From: Eubacterium sp. | GTDB lineage: Bacteria > Bacillota > Clostridia > Lachnospirales > Lachnospiraceae | Direction of reading: 5' to 3' | DNA: 64,000 bases | Assembly: GCA_017541035.1 (NCBI GenBank) | Contig: JAFXZW010000020.1 | Span: forward strand, 1 to 64,000 | In this document: positions 34,093 to 43,287 of the stretch, piece after piece | Layout of the letters: every line of letters begins with the position of its first letter | Position numbering within the stretch: position 1 is the first letter of the stretch | Made by a program: the position numbers and the translations under genes | Notes under the pieces: generated by a model | Told to the model about the DNA's origin: nothing | What the model saw: the letters and a program-made list of their open reading frames with translations, nothing else | The model's database searches: none

Positions 34093-34435
34093 ATTACCTC
34101 GGAAGCTTCTAATATGCGCGAGATAGTTCGGCAGCAGGTAATAATTCCAGTAAAATTGATAAAATATTACCTTGGAAGCTTCAATTATGCGCGGGATAGT
34201 TCGGAAGTAAGTAATAATTCCAGAAAAATTGATAAAATATTACCTTGGAAGCTTCAATAATGCGCAGGATAGTTCGGAAGCAGGTAATAATTCCAGAAAA
34301 ATTGATAAAAATATTACCTCGGAAGCTTCAATTATGCGCGGGATAGTTCGGAAGCAGGTAATAATTCCAGAAAAATCGATAAAATATTACCTCGTAAGCA
34401 TCTAATATGCGCGAGATAGTTCTGCAGCGGGTAAT
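34093..34435. repeat. Five-copy 73-bp hairpin array between ispG and polC
   Basis: Five units start at 34093, 34166, 34239, 34313 and 34386 (period 73, once 74). Each has a 50-bp core bounded by inverted ATTACCT and AGGTAAT with inner GCTTC/GAAGC arms and a conserved ATGCGCG-ATAGTTC centre, separated by AT-rich AATTCCAG-AAAAATTGATAAA linkers. Units differ at a few bases that often keep pairing. The outer 5 units fill most of the ~500-bp gap; the remaining ~100 bp before polC holds nothing else recognised. Unknown function. Confidence 0.93.
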
Positions 34436-34537
34436 ACAAAGTGACAAGAGCAATGCGGAATAATAGGAGAGTTGCATAACAACACAAGAAATGCAGAATA
34501 GCAGGACTGCACAGTCAGACAGTAAGTGAGGGGTTAC

Positions 34538-37500
34538 ATGGAAGAAAGGCAGATGACAGAGGTATTTCCGGGGCTGACATTTTCACCTGCGGTGGGGAAA
34601 TATCTTCAGGATACGACAGTGACGCGGGTTGTGATGAGCAGCCAGAAGAAAACACTGGAAGTATACCTTACTTCAAATCATCTGATTGGAAAAGATATCC
34701 TGTATCGGGCGGAGGAGGAGATTCGTTCCTTTCTGTTCGGAAGGGATGAAAGCTATCTCGTAAAGATGCGGGAAAGGTTTCTTCTTTCGGGACAATATAC
34801 GGCGGAGAAGCTGATGGAGCTCTATATGAGCAGCCTCCTTTTGGAGCTTTCCCGGGATAACCATGTGGATTTCCGGCTGATCAAAAGGGGAAACTGGCTG
34901 ATGACGGAGAATACGCTGCATCTGACGCTTCCCAATACGGAGCTTTCCCGCAGCAGGGAGAAGCAGATCCGGGATTTCTTTGAAGATTGTATGCGGACAC
35001 GCTTCGGACTATCGATCAGCGTGTCATTTTCCTATGCGGGAAATATGCTGCGAAAGAAACCTGCAACGGAGGAAAATACTGCGGGAAACGGAATCTCCTA
35101 TGCGGAAAGGATAGCGGGAAACGGAATCTCCCATGCGGAAGGAGCAGCGGGAACCGGGCTCTCCTATGCAGAAGGGACAGTGGGAACCGGGCTTTCACGA
35201 ATGGCTGCTGCAGACGGAGATGGACTTTCCGGCTCAGGGGCTGAGAATACGGAATCCTTGTATGCGGGCATTTCCGGGCAGTATGGGGATGCTTCCTCAG
35301 GGGCTATAACAGGTGGTAATTTAGGAGATATGACAAGGGAAGGCCACAATGCAGGAGATGCGATGGCAGGCCACAATGCAGGGGATACGATGGCAGGCCA
35401 CAATGCAGGAGAAATGGTCGGAGATGGCGATACGCTCGGAGATACCTTAAGGACCGGTGAAAATAGCAAAGATACCTCAATGGCAGGAGATATGATCGGG
35501 GCCGGCGTTGATACCGGAGATGCCTCAAAGGCAGGCAATAAGGCAGGTGGAAACGCCAAAGAAGCGGCGAAGGCCGGCAATAAGGCAAGTGGTACGTCAA
35601 AGACAGGCGGTAGCACCAAAGTTACGGCAACGGCAGGCGATAAGGCCGGGAACAGGAGAAATATCCGCGGACAGGGTTATTCCGGGAAGAGAAGGTCCTT
35701 TGTCCGGGTTACGGATTCAGATTGTATTTACGGTAAAAATGTGGAGGGAGACTGTGTTCCCATCAGTACCCTGTCCCAGGCTACTCTGGGAGAAATCTGT
35801 GTGAAGGGGCAGGTGATCTCCATTGAAGAAAGAGAGCTGAAGAGCGGGAATTTTCTCCTCATCGCGGAGATCACGGATGACACGGATACCATTTCCATGA
35901 AGCTCTTCTTAAGCCCCGAGGATAAGGAGCTTTTCCTGGAGGACTTCCGGGAAAAGAAGTTCTACAAGGTGAAGGCTACGGTGGAGTACGACAGCTATGC
36001 CCGGGATATCACGCTGATGAACATTTTCGGGATCAAGGAGATTCCGGATTTCCGGACGAGCCGCGAGGACGGAGCGGAGGAAAAGAGAGTGGAGCTTTCC
36101 CTTCACACCGGTTTCTCCGAGGCTGACAGCGTGGTGGATGTGGAACAGGCCATTGCCCGGGCAAAGCGCTGGGGCATGAAAGCCATTGCTATTACAGATA
36201 ACGGGGTAGTGCAGGCATTTCCGGTGGCAAACCACGCCTTGAAAAAGGGCGATGATTTCAAGGTGATCTACGGGGTGGAAGGGTATTTCGTGGATGATCT
36301 GAAGACGCTGGTGCTGAATTCCGATGCGGAGGAAAAGGGCGGAGAGCTGTACGGGGAACAGGAATACGTGGTATTCGATATCGAGACCACGGGTCTGTCC
36401 TGGAAGGTCTGCAAGATCATTGAGATCGGTGCCGTACGCGTGGATGCGGAAGGAAAGGAAATCGGGCGCTTTTCGGAATTCGTGAATCCGGAGGAACCCA
36501 TTCCCTATGAGATCGAGCTGCTCACCTCCATCAATGACAGAATGGTTATGGACGCACCAACCATAGATGTGATCCTTCCCCGTTTTCTGGACTTTGCGAA
36601 GGATGCGATTCTGGTAGCGCATAATGCAACCTTTGATACGGGTTTTATTCAGGAGTTCTGTGAACGGCTGGGGCTGCCCTATCCCTTCCTTGCACTGGAT
36701 ACCATGACACTGTCCCATATTCTGATCCCGCAGCTGGGGTGGTACACACTGGACAGGCTTTGTAAGCATTTCAGCGTGGTCAATGCCCACCATCACAGGG
36801 CGTGCGACGATGCGGATGTGACAGCAAAGATCTTTGTCCGTCTTCTTGCCATGCTGAAGGAGAAGGGAATCAATACCGTTGAGGAGCTGAACCGGATGGG
36901 ACGGGAATCCGACGATGCCATCCGAAAGGCAAGGCCGAAACGCGGTACGATCCTGGTGAAAAATGAAACAGGAAGAGTCAATTTGTATCGGATCATTTCC
37001 GAGTCCCATATCCGGTATTTTAACCGGGTGCCCCGGATTCCCTTAAGTCTGATCGAAAAGTACCGGGAGGGGCTGCTGCTGGGAACGGCGGCATCCGAAG
37101 GACAGCTGTATCAGGCGCTGCTGGACGGCGCCAGCGATGCGGAAATCGCCCGGATCGTAAGTTATTATGATTATCTGGAGGTGCAGCCTACCGCGCATAA
37201 CAGACATCTGATCGAGGACAGCAAGGTCGCGGCGGTGCGTTCCGAAGAGGATCTGCAGGACCTGAACCGGCGGATCATTTCACTGGGCAGACAGTTCGGA
37301 AAACCGGTGGCTGCGACGGGAGATGTTCATTTTCTGGATCCCGAGGATGCGGCTTATCTTACAATCATTCAGGAGGGAAGCAAGGACAAGGGACCGAAGA
37401 AGGGGAAGGAGATCAAGCTGATCCCCATTGCGGAGGGAGAGAGCGCACTTTCCAACGAAATGCTGCGCCAGCCACCGCGGTATTTCTATACCACGGAGGA

Positions 37501-39529
37501 AATGCTGCAGGCCTTTTCCTATCTGGACCCGGATGAGGCGAAGGAGATCGTGATCGAGAATCCCAACCGGATCGCGGATATGATCGAAAAGATCTCTCCC
37601 GTGCGGCCGGATAAATGTCCTCCGGTCATTGAGGATTCCGACAAAACACTGCGGGAGATCTGTGAGAACAGGGCTCATGAGATTTACGGAGAAGAGCTTC
37701 CGCCCATCGTTTCGGAACGGCTGGAGAAGGAACTGCATTCCATTATATCCAATGGCTATTCCGTAATGTATATTATCGCTCAGAAGCTGGTGTGGAAGTC
37801 TAATGCAGACGGATATCTGGTAGGATCCCGGGGGTCCGTGGGCTCGTCCTTTGCGGCTACCATGGCGGGAATCACGGAGGTGAATCCCCTTTCACCTCAC
37901 TATATCTGTCCGGAATGTCATTTTACGGATTTCGATTCGCCGGAGGTGATCGCCTTCTCGGGCATGTCCGGCTGTGATATGCCGGACCGGAACTGCCCGA
38001 AATGCGGACATAAGCTGATCAAGGAGGGACACGACATCCCCTTCGAAACCTTCCTGGGCTTCAAGGGAGATAAGGAGCCGGATATCGATCTGAATTTCTC
38101 CGGCGATTATCAGCCCCGGGCCCATGCCTTTATCGGAGAAATGTTCGGAGAGGATCACGCCTTCCGGGCAGGAACCATCACCACCTTTGCGGAAAAAACG
38201 GTATTCGGTTACATTAAGGGCTTCTGCGAACGGCGGGGAATCACCATGCGGCAGGCGGAAATGAACCGTATCGTACAGCATTGTCTTGGGGTGAAACGTT
38301 CCACAGGCCAGCATCCCGGCGGTATCATCGTGACACCGGCAAATGAGGAGATTTACAGCTTTACGCCCATTCAGCGGCCGGCCAACGATATGACGGCGGA
38401 CACCATAACAACACATTTTGAATATCATTCCATTGACCATAACCTGCTGAAATTTGATATACTGGGACATGATGATCCCACCATGATCCGACGGCTGGAG
38501 GATCTGACGGGACTGGATGCGAAGAAGGTACCACTGGATGATCCCAAGGTAATGTCACTGTTCCATGGAACGGAGGCGCTGGGGATCACCCCCGGGGACA
38601 TCGACGGTACGCCCCTTGGGGCACTGGGAATCCCGGAATTTGGCACGGACTTCGCCATGCAGATGGTGATCGATGCGGATCCCCAGAGCTTTTCGGATCT
38701 GGTGCGGCTTTCCGGCCTGTCCCACGGAACGGGCGTATGGCTGGGCAATGCCAAGGACCTTATCCAGGAAGGCGTCTGCAAGCTTTCCTCGGCAATCTGC
38801 TGTCGTGACGATATCATGGTTTACCTGATGCACATGGGCCTTCCTTCGGGAGATGCCTTCAGCATCATGGAAAATGTCCGAAAGGGCAAGGTGGCCAAGG
38901 GGGCATGCGATAAGTGGGACGGCTGGAAGCAGATGATGCACGAACACGGAGTTCAGGAATGGTATTCCGGCAGCTGTGAGAAGATCGAGTACATGTTCCC
39001 GAAGGCCCATGCGGTGGCTTATGTCATGATGGGCTGGCGGGTGGCTTATTTCAAGGTTTATTATCCCCTTGCATACTATGCGGCATTTTTCAGTATCCGT
39101 GCAACTGCCTTTTCCTACGAAAAAATGTGTCAGGGCAGGGAACGTCTGGACCGGGAGCTGCATGCATTGCAGGCGATCCCGAAGAATGACCAGACCGCGA
39201 AGGATCAGGGCGAGATCAAGGACATGCGGATCGTGCAGGAAATGTATGCCAGAGGATTTGAATTCATGCCCATCGACATTTACCGGGCGGATGATAAATA
39301 TTTTCAGATCATTGACGGAAAGCTGATGCCAAGCTTTTCATCCATTGACGGAATGGGAGAGGCGGCAGCGACCTCGCTGAAGGAGGCGGCAAAGGACGGG
39401 ATCTTCCTGTCGCGGGCGGAGCTGAAGGCAAGAGCCAAGCTTTCCGGCACGCTGATCGATAAGATGGCGGAGCTTGGTATTCTGGGAGATATGCCGGAGA
39501 CAGGACAGCTGAGTTTTCAATTCCTGTGA
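34538..39529 (+). CDS. polC: DNA polymerase III alpha subunit, PolC type, with large insert
   Basis: 1663 residues from the ATG at 34538 (GAGGGG upstream); a GTG at 34526 is an alternative. Layout: N-terminal domain to about 165; a Gly/Ala/Asp/Lys-rich low-complexity insert at about 168-384; OB fold (VKGQVISIEERELKSGNFLL); PHP domain from about 517; DEDDh 3'-5' exonuclease starting YVVFDIETTGL at about 610; polymerase palm with GYLVGSRGSVGSSF, a four-cysteine zinc region (CPEC, CPKC) and the catalytic PDIDLNFSGDY at about 1183; then C-terminal domains. It is the main replicative polymerase. The insert contains repeats such as HNAGD-MAG (three times) and GNKA-G segments. The PHP metal site is altered: SLHTGFS and TDN where family members usually have HLHT and TDH. 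A repeat abuts its stop. Confidence 0.95.
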   Translation: MEERQMTEVFPGLTFSPAVGKYLQDTTVTRVVMSSQKKTLEVYLTSNHLIGKDILYRAEEEIRSFLFGRDESYLVKMRERFLLSGQYTAEKLMELYMSSLLLELSRDNHVDFRLIKRGNWLMTENTLHLTLPNTELSRSREKQIRDFFEDCMRTRFGLSISVSFSYAGNMLRKKPATEENTAGNGISYAERIAGNGISHAEGAAGTGLSYAEGTVGTGLSRMAAADGDGLSGSGAENTESLYAGISGQYGDASSGAITGGNLGDMTREGHNAGDAMAGHNAGDTMAGHNAGEMVGDGDTLGDTLRTGENSKDTSMAGDMIGAGVDTGDASKAGNKAGGNAKEAAKAGNKASGTSKTGGSTKVTATAGDKAGNRRNIRGQGYSGKRRSFVRVTDSDCIYGKNVEGDCVPISTLSQATLGEICVKGQVISIEERELKSGNFLLIAEITDDTDTISMKLFLSPEDKELFLEDFREKKFYKVKATVEYDSYARDITLMNIFGIKEIPDFRTSREDGAEEKRVELSLHTGFSEADSVVDVEQAIARAKRWGMKAIAITDNGVVQAFPVANHALKKGDDFKVIYGVEGYFVDDLKTLVLNSDAEEKGGELYGEQEYVVFDIETTGLSWKVCKIIEIGAVRVDAEGKEIGRFSEFVNPEEPIPYEIELLTSINDRMVMDAPTIDVILPRFLDFAKDAILVAHNATFDTGFIQEFCERLGLPYPFLALDTMTLSHILIPQLGWYTLDRLCKHFSVVNAHHHRACDDADVTAKIFVRLLAMLKEKGINTVEELNRMGRESDDAIRKARPKRGTILVKNETGRVNLYRIISESHIRYFNRVPRIPLSLIEKYREGLLLGTAASEGQLYQALLDGASDAEIARIVSYYDYLEVQPTAHNRHLIEDSKVAAVRSEEDLQDLNRRIISLGRQFGKPVAATGDVHFLDPEDAAYLTIIQEGSKDKGPKKGKEIKLIPIAEGESALSNEMLRQPPRYFYTTEEMLQAFSYLDPDEAKEIVIENPNRIADMIEKISPVRPDKCPPVIEDSDKTLREICENRAHEIYGEELPPIVSERLEKELHSIISNGYSVMYIIAQKLVWKSNADGYLVGSRGSVGSSFAATMAGITEVNPLSPHYICPECHFTDFDSPEVIAFSGMSGCDMPDRNCPKCGHKLIKEGHDIPFETFLGFKGDKEPDIDLNFSGDYQPRAHAFIGEMFGEDHAFRAGTITTFAEKTVFGYIKGFCERRGITMRQAEMNRIVQHCLGVKRSTGQHPGGIIVTPANEEIYSFTPIQRPANDMTADTITTHFEYHSIDHNLLKFDILGHDDPTMIRRLEDLTGLDAKKVPLDDPKVMSLFHGTEALGITPGDIDGTPLGALGIPEFGTDFAMQMVIDADPQSFSDLVRLSGLSHGTGVWLGNAKDLIQEGVCKLSSAICCRDDIMVYLMHMGLPSGDAFSIMENVRKGKVAKGACDKWDGWKQMMHEHGVQEWYSGSCEKIEYMFPKAHAVAYVMMGWRVAYFKVYYPLAYYAAFFSIRATAFSYEKMCQGRERLDRELHALQAIPKNDQTAKDQGEIKDMRIVQEMYARGFEFMPIDIYRADDKYFQIIDGKLMPSFSSIDGMGEAAATSLKEAAKDGIFLSRAELKARAKLSGTLIDKMAELGILGDMPETGQLSFQFL

Positions 39530-39600
39530 TGTCATCTTGAGAATAAAGGCCTCGGAATGACACGAGAATGTCATCCTGAGCGAAGCGAAGGATCTCTTGT
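39530..39600. repeat. TGTCAT elements directly after the polC stop
   Basis: A short 33-bp element (TGTCATCTTGAG to ATGACA, 39530-39562) begins on the base after the polC TGA, and a second left half (TGTCATCCTGAGCGAAGCGA) starts at 39569. They are the same family as those at 32756-32956. Confidence 0.85.
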
Positions 39601-39624
39601 AAAACAACAGTGTAATATTATTAT
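39597..39624 (+). promoter_or_regulatory. Putative promoter of the flavoprotein gene
   Basis: TTGTAA (39597-39602) and TATTAT (39619-39624) are 16 bp apart, about 22 bp upstream of the start codon, with a GAGGAGG ribosome binding site between. The -35 lies at the edge of the repeat element. The spacing to the ATG is short, so this is tentative. Confidence 0.35.
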
Positions 39625-39645
39625 TTTTTTGAGGAGGAAAAGGAT

Positions 39646-40812
39646 ATGTACGAGAAGGTTACGGAAACAATATTGAATGTAGGCGTTAACGATTCGGACA
39701 TCAAGATGTTCGAGAATCAGTATGATCTGCCGGAAGGAATGGCATATAATTCCTATCTCATTCTGGACGAGAAGGTATGCCTGATGGATTCCGTGGATGC
39801 GGATGTGACGGATCAGTGGTTCGCCAATCTGGATGCCGCACTGGGAGACCGTGCCGTGGACTACGTGGTGGTTCAGCATATGGAGCCGGATCACTCCGGT
39901 TCGCTGATCAGTCTGGTGGATAAGTATCCGGAGATTCAGATTTATACCGGACAGGGAACGGTGAATCTTCTGAAGCAGTTCTTCGACCGGGATCTCAGTG
40001 ACCGCGTGCATGTGGTAAAGGAGGGTGACACTCTGGAACTGGGAAGCCACAGCCTTACCTTTTACGCGGCACCCATGATCCACTGGCCGGAGGTTATCAT
40101 GACCTATGAAAAAAGTGAGCAGGTGCTCTTCTCCGCCGACGCCTTCGGCAAATTCGGCGTACGGGAAGCAGAGCCGGAGGACTGGGCCTGCGAGGCAAGA
40201 CGGTATTATTTCAATATCGTCGGTAAGTACGGCATGCAGGTGCAGAATGTCCTGAAGAAGCTGGAGACCCTCTCTCTGCAGCACATTTGCTCACTGCACG
40301 GACCGGTGCTTCCGCAGAATGAGGAGCTGTCCTTCTATCTTCAGAAATATCAGACCTGGTCTCAGTACCTGCCGGAGGATCCGGGGGTTGCACTGATCTA
40401 TGCCTCTATTCATGACCAGGGAACAAAGCAGGCGGCGCTGAAGCTGGCGGAGCTGCTTCAGGCAAAGGGCATCAAGGTGGGCATCACGAACCTCACCGAG
40501 GATGATATCCACGAAGGCGTGGAGGATGCCTTCCGTTATGACCGGATGATCCTCTGTGCATCCTCCTACGATGCGGATCTCTTCCCGCCCATGACGAAGT
40601 TCCTCAACATCCTGAAGATCAAGGCTTACCAGAAGCGGAAGGTCGCCCTGGTGGAGAACGGCAGCTGGGCCCCCTCTGCGGCAAGAGTGATGAAGACGTA
40701 TATTGAAGGCTTTAAAGATGTGGAACTGGTAGAGCCGGTAGTAACCATAAGGTCTACGCTGAAGGAAGCGGATGTGGCGAAGCTGGAAGAGATTGTGGAG
40801 AAGATGGGGTAG
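39646..40812 (+). CDS. A-type flavoprotein (flavodiiron/FprA family)
   Basis: 388 residues. The N-terminal metallo-beta-lactamase-like half carries the diiron motif HMEPDHSGSL, a later His in APMIHWPE, the SADAFG segment and LHGPVL; the C-terminal half is a flavodoxin fold beginning VALIYASIHDQGTKQAA. Flavodiiron proteins reduce O2 or NO to protect anaerobes. The FMN phosphate loop is less canonical than usual, but the diiron ligands look intact. A strong GAGGAGG ribosome binding site precedes it. It stands between the polymerase operon and the polysaccharide locus. Confidence 0.9.
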   Translation: MYEKVTETILNVGVNDSDIKMFENQYDLPEGMAYNSYLILDEKVCLMDSVDADVTDQWFANLDAALGDRAVDYVVVQHMEPDHSGSLISLVDKYPEIQIYTGQGTVNLLKQFFDRDLSDRVHVVKEGDTLELGSHSLTFYAAPMIHWPEVIMTYEKSEQVLFSADAFGKFGVREAEPEDWACEARRYYFNIVGKYGMQVQNVLKKLETLSLQHICSLHGPVLPQNEELSFYLQKYQTWSQYLPEDPGVALIYASIHDQGTKQAALKLAELLQAKGIKVGITNLTEDDIHEGVEDAFRYDRMILCASSYDADLFPPMTKFLNILKIKAYQKRKVALVENGSWAPSAARVMKTYIEGFKDVELVEPVVTIRSTLKEADVAKLEEIVEKMG

Positions 40813-40858
40813 GAACGAACGAAGAATCTGAGATAATTCTGTGCAGGGTGGAGTAAAT

Positions 40859-41509
40859 ATGACGAAAGCAGTGATCTTTGATCTTGATGGGACGTTACTT
40901 GATACCAGTGAAGGTGTCATCCAGTCAGTTAAGTACACGATAAGTGCATTAGGGTATGAACCACTGCCGGAAGATCAGTACCGAACCTTCATCGGTCCTC
41001 CAATCCATCACCGGATAATGCAGATTTACGGAGTGGATGAGGAGCAGGCAAAGGTTGCTATGTATACCTTTCGAAATCATTATCCTTTGGGTGACATGTA
41101 CAAGGCTTCTCACTATGAAGGAATGAATGAACTTCTCAAGAATCTGAAAGCGGATGGCTTGCTGCTGGGGGTCTGTACCTATAAACGGGAAGATCAGGCA
41201 AAAATACTTCTAGAGAATAAGCATTTAGCATCATTTTTTGAGGTGATCCACGGGCAGGATTCTGAAGGAAAGATGACTAAGGCAGAGGTTTTGCAAAAAA
41301 CATTGGCTGATCTGGGGGTAAATCCTGATGAGACGGTTATGGTTGGAGATGCATATACGGATGCCGAAGGGGCAGCTGAGGCAGGTGTTCCGTTCCTTGG
41401 TGTAACATACGGATTCGGATTTCGTGGAAAGAACGATGTGGCAAAGTATCCGAATATCGGAGCTGCGGAAACTACCGGGGAAATCAGGATGATCATTAAG
41501 ACATTGTGA
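40859..41509 (+). CDS. HAD-superfamily phosphatase
   Basis: 216 residues from the ATG at 40859 (GGTGGAG ribosome binding site). HAD motif I FDLDGTLLDT at the N-terminus, Thr in the VCTYKRE motif II strand, a Lys in EGKMTKAEV and motif IV VGDAYTDAEGA. The cap helix bundle is of phosphoglycolate-phosphatase/PGMB type. The substrate is unknown; a phosphosugar or phosphoglycolate is possible. Base composition begins to shift toward AT here. Confidence 0.85.
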   Translation: MTKAVIFDLDGTLLDTSEGVIQSVKYTISALGYEPLPEDQYRTFIGPPIHHRIMQIYGVDEEQAKVAMYTFRNHYPLGDMYKASHYEGMNELLKNLKADGLLLGVCTYKREDQAKILLENKHLASFFEVIHGQDSEGKMTKAEVLQKTLADLGVNPDETVMVGDAYTDAEGAAEAGVPFLGVTYGFGFRGKNDVAKYPNIGAAETTGEIRMIIKTL

Positions 41510-41549
41510 GGCCCAAGCTACACCCGGAGAACGGACAGTATAGAAAAAT

Positions 41550-41600
41550 GGAAACAGTTGTCTCGGAGAAATAGAAGAACGGAGACAGTTGCCTCGGAGA
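41550..41600 (+). repeat. Tandem pair of 20-bp repeats
   Basis: GGAAACAGTTGTCTCGGAGA (41550-41569) recurs as GGAGACAGTTGCCTCGGAGA (41581-41600), a 31-bp period. It lies in the 133-bp spacer between the HAD gene and the first polysaccharide gene. Confidence 0.75.
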
Positions 41601-41642
41601 TAAGGATTGGGTAATGATCTCCAACAGGGATTGGAGGAGTGT

Positions 41643-43247
41643 ATGGGTGGTAGAAAATATTTGCTGGATTGTACATTGAGAGATGGCGGATATCTGAATG
41701 ACTGGGAATTTGGTCATGATAATATGGTTAACATTTTTGACAGGGTGGTGACTTCCGGGACGGACGTGATTGAGATTGGATTCCTGGATGATCGTCGAGT
41801 ATTTGACATCAATCGGAGTATAATGCCATCCACAGATTGTGTAGAGAAGATATATGGCCGGCTGGACAGGAAGAATACTCTGGTAGTCGGAATGATCGAT
41901 TACGGCACCTGCGATATCAGCAATATACAACCCTGTGAGGAATCCTATCTGGATGGAATAAGGGTCATCTTTAAGAAGGATAAACGAGTTCCGGCTATTG
42001 ATTTTTGCAGCCAGGTGGTTGAGAAGGGTTATAAGGTTTTTGTTCAACTGGTTTCTGTATCAAGCTATACAGACGATGAGCTTCGGGATGTTGCTGCGCT
42101 TGCAAATGGTATTCATCCTTATGCTGTTTCCATGGTGGATACTTATGGCTTGTTGAATCCTACAGAGTTGACTCATATTTTGGAAATCCTTGATCAAGAA
42201 CTCTCTCCTGAGATCATACTGGGTTTTCATGCACATAATAATTTTCAACTTGGGTATATCAATGCTGTAACTGTTCTGGAATATCAGACCAAAAGGGATA
42301 TTCTTGTGGATGGAACCCTTTATGGCATGGGAAAGAGCGCCGGAAATGCCCCATTGGAACTGATCGCAATGTACATGAATGAACACTTTCGAAAGAATTA
42401 TGTAGTTACGGAAATGCAGGAGGCTATCACTTCCAGTATTTTGAATTTCCAGCAAAAATCTCCCTGGGGATATCAGCTATTCTACTACATAGCTGCATCG
42501 AATAAGGTGCATCCTAATTATGTGTCCCATCTTATGAACAAGAGGACGCTTTCAATCACGGCTGTAAATGAGATTTTACAGAAAATTCCCGAGGATCAGA
42601 AGCTAGAAAAGAATATGAAGCTGATCGAGCAGTTGTATCTGGATTATCAGAAAGAAGAATGCGATGATACAGCAGATTTGGAGCGCTTGAAGGGAGACCT
42701 CCGGGGACAGGAGATACTGATCATAGGGCCGGGGACCACCATCAGAACCCATGCGGATCAGATACGAAACTATATAAAGAATAATAAACCGGTGATCATA
42801 TCGATTAACTACATCCCTGCCATTATTCACCCAGACTATATGTTTATCACGAATTCCTCCCGCTATCTGCAGGCTGCAACGCAAATACATGCTGAGGAGA
42901 ATAGCGATATAAAGCTGATCGCATCCTCTAATCTGAAGCGCAGCTCCAGAGAATTCGATTATGTGGTAAACTATTCGCGGATCATTGATGAAAAAGCGGT
43001 TTTTCCAGATAATTCCATGTGTATGCTGATCCGTACACTAATTCATTGTGGGTGCCGACGGGTAATACTTGCTGGTCTGGATGGTTATTCACCGGATAAT
43101 GTGAATTATTATGATGTTTCAAAAGCGTACAGTTTTCTAAAAGAAAAGGCAGAAGCACTGAACAGATATGCAATAGAATTCTTTGCATCTATTCAGGATA
43201 GGGTAGATGTGAGATTCCTTACGCCGTCGGCTTATGAGGTTAAATAA
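41643..43247 (+). CDS. DRE-TIM aldolase fused to a C-terminal Rossmann-like domain
   Basis: 534 residues from the ATG at 41643 (GGAGGAG ribosome binding site). Residues about 1-300 are a DRE-TIM metal-dependent aldolase/synthase barrel: the DCTLRDGGY hallmark, VDTYGLL, and HAHNN with metal histidines, as in HMG-CoA lyase or 4-hydroxy-2-oxovalerate aldolase. The remaining ~180 residues (GQEILIIGPGTTI, PDYMFITNSSRYLQ) resemble a nucleotide-sugar or DUF115/sialyltransferase-like Rossmann fold. It is the first gene of the surface locus, followed by a TPP-dependent enzyme and an epimerase, suggesting that a keto acid is cleaved or condensed to decorate or build an unusual sugar. The exact reaction is unknown. 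Confidence 0.75.
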   Translation: MGGRKYLLDCTLRDGGYLNDWEFGHDNMVNIFDRVVTSGTDVIEIGFLDDRRVFDINRSIMPSTDCVEKIYGRLDRKNTLVVGMIDYGTCDISNIQPCEESYLDGIRVIFKKDKRVPAIDFCSQVVEKGYKVFVQLVSVSSYTDDELRDVAALANGIHPYAVSMVDTYGLLNPTELTHILEILDQELSPEIILGFHAHNNFQLGYINAVTVLEYQTKRDILVDGTLYGMGKSAGNAPLELIAMYMNEHFRKNYVVTEMQEAITSSILNFQQKSPWGYQLFYYIAASNKVHPNYVSHLMNKRTLSITAVNEILQKIPEDQKLEKNMKLIEQLYLDYQKEECDDTADLERLKGDLRGQEILIIGPGTTIRTHADQIRNYIKNNKPVIISINYIPAIIHPDYMFITNSSRYLQAATQIHAEENSDIKLIASSNLKRSSREFDYVVNYSRIIDEKAVFPDNSMCMLIRTLIHCGCRRVILAGLDGYSPDNVNYYDVSKAYSFLKEKAEALNRYAIEFFASIQDRVDVRFLTPSAYEVK

Positions 43248-43287
43248 TGAAACTGCTCCTGAAGAATTAAGACAAAGAGGTATCTTC

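Noticed and set aside
34093..34435. CRISPR array
   Set aside because: The putative spacers between units are nearly identical and the units themselves are long imperfect hairpins, so this is a tandem repeat and not a CRISPR.
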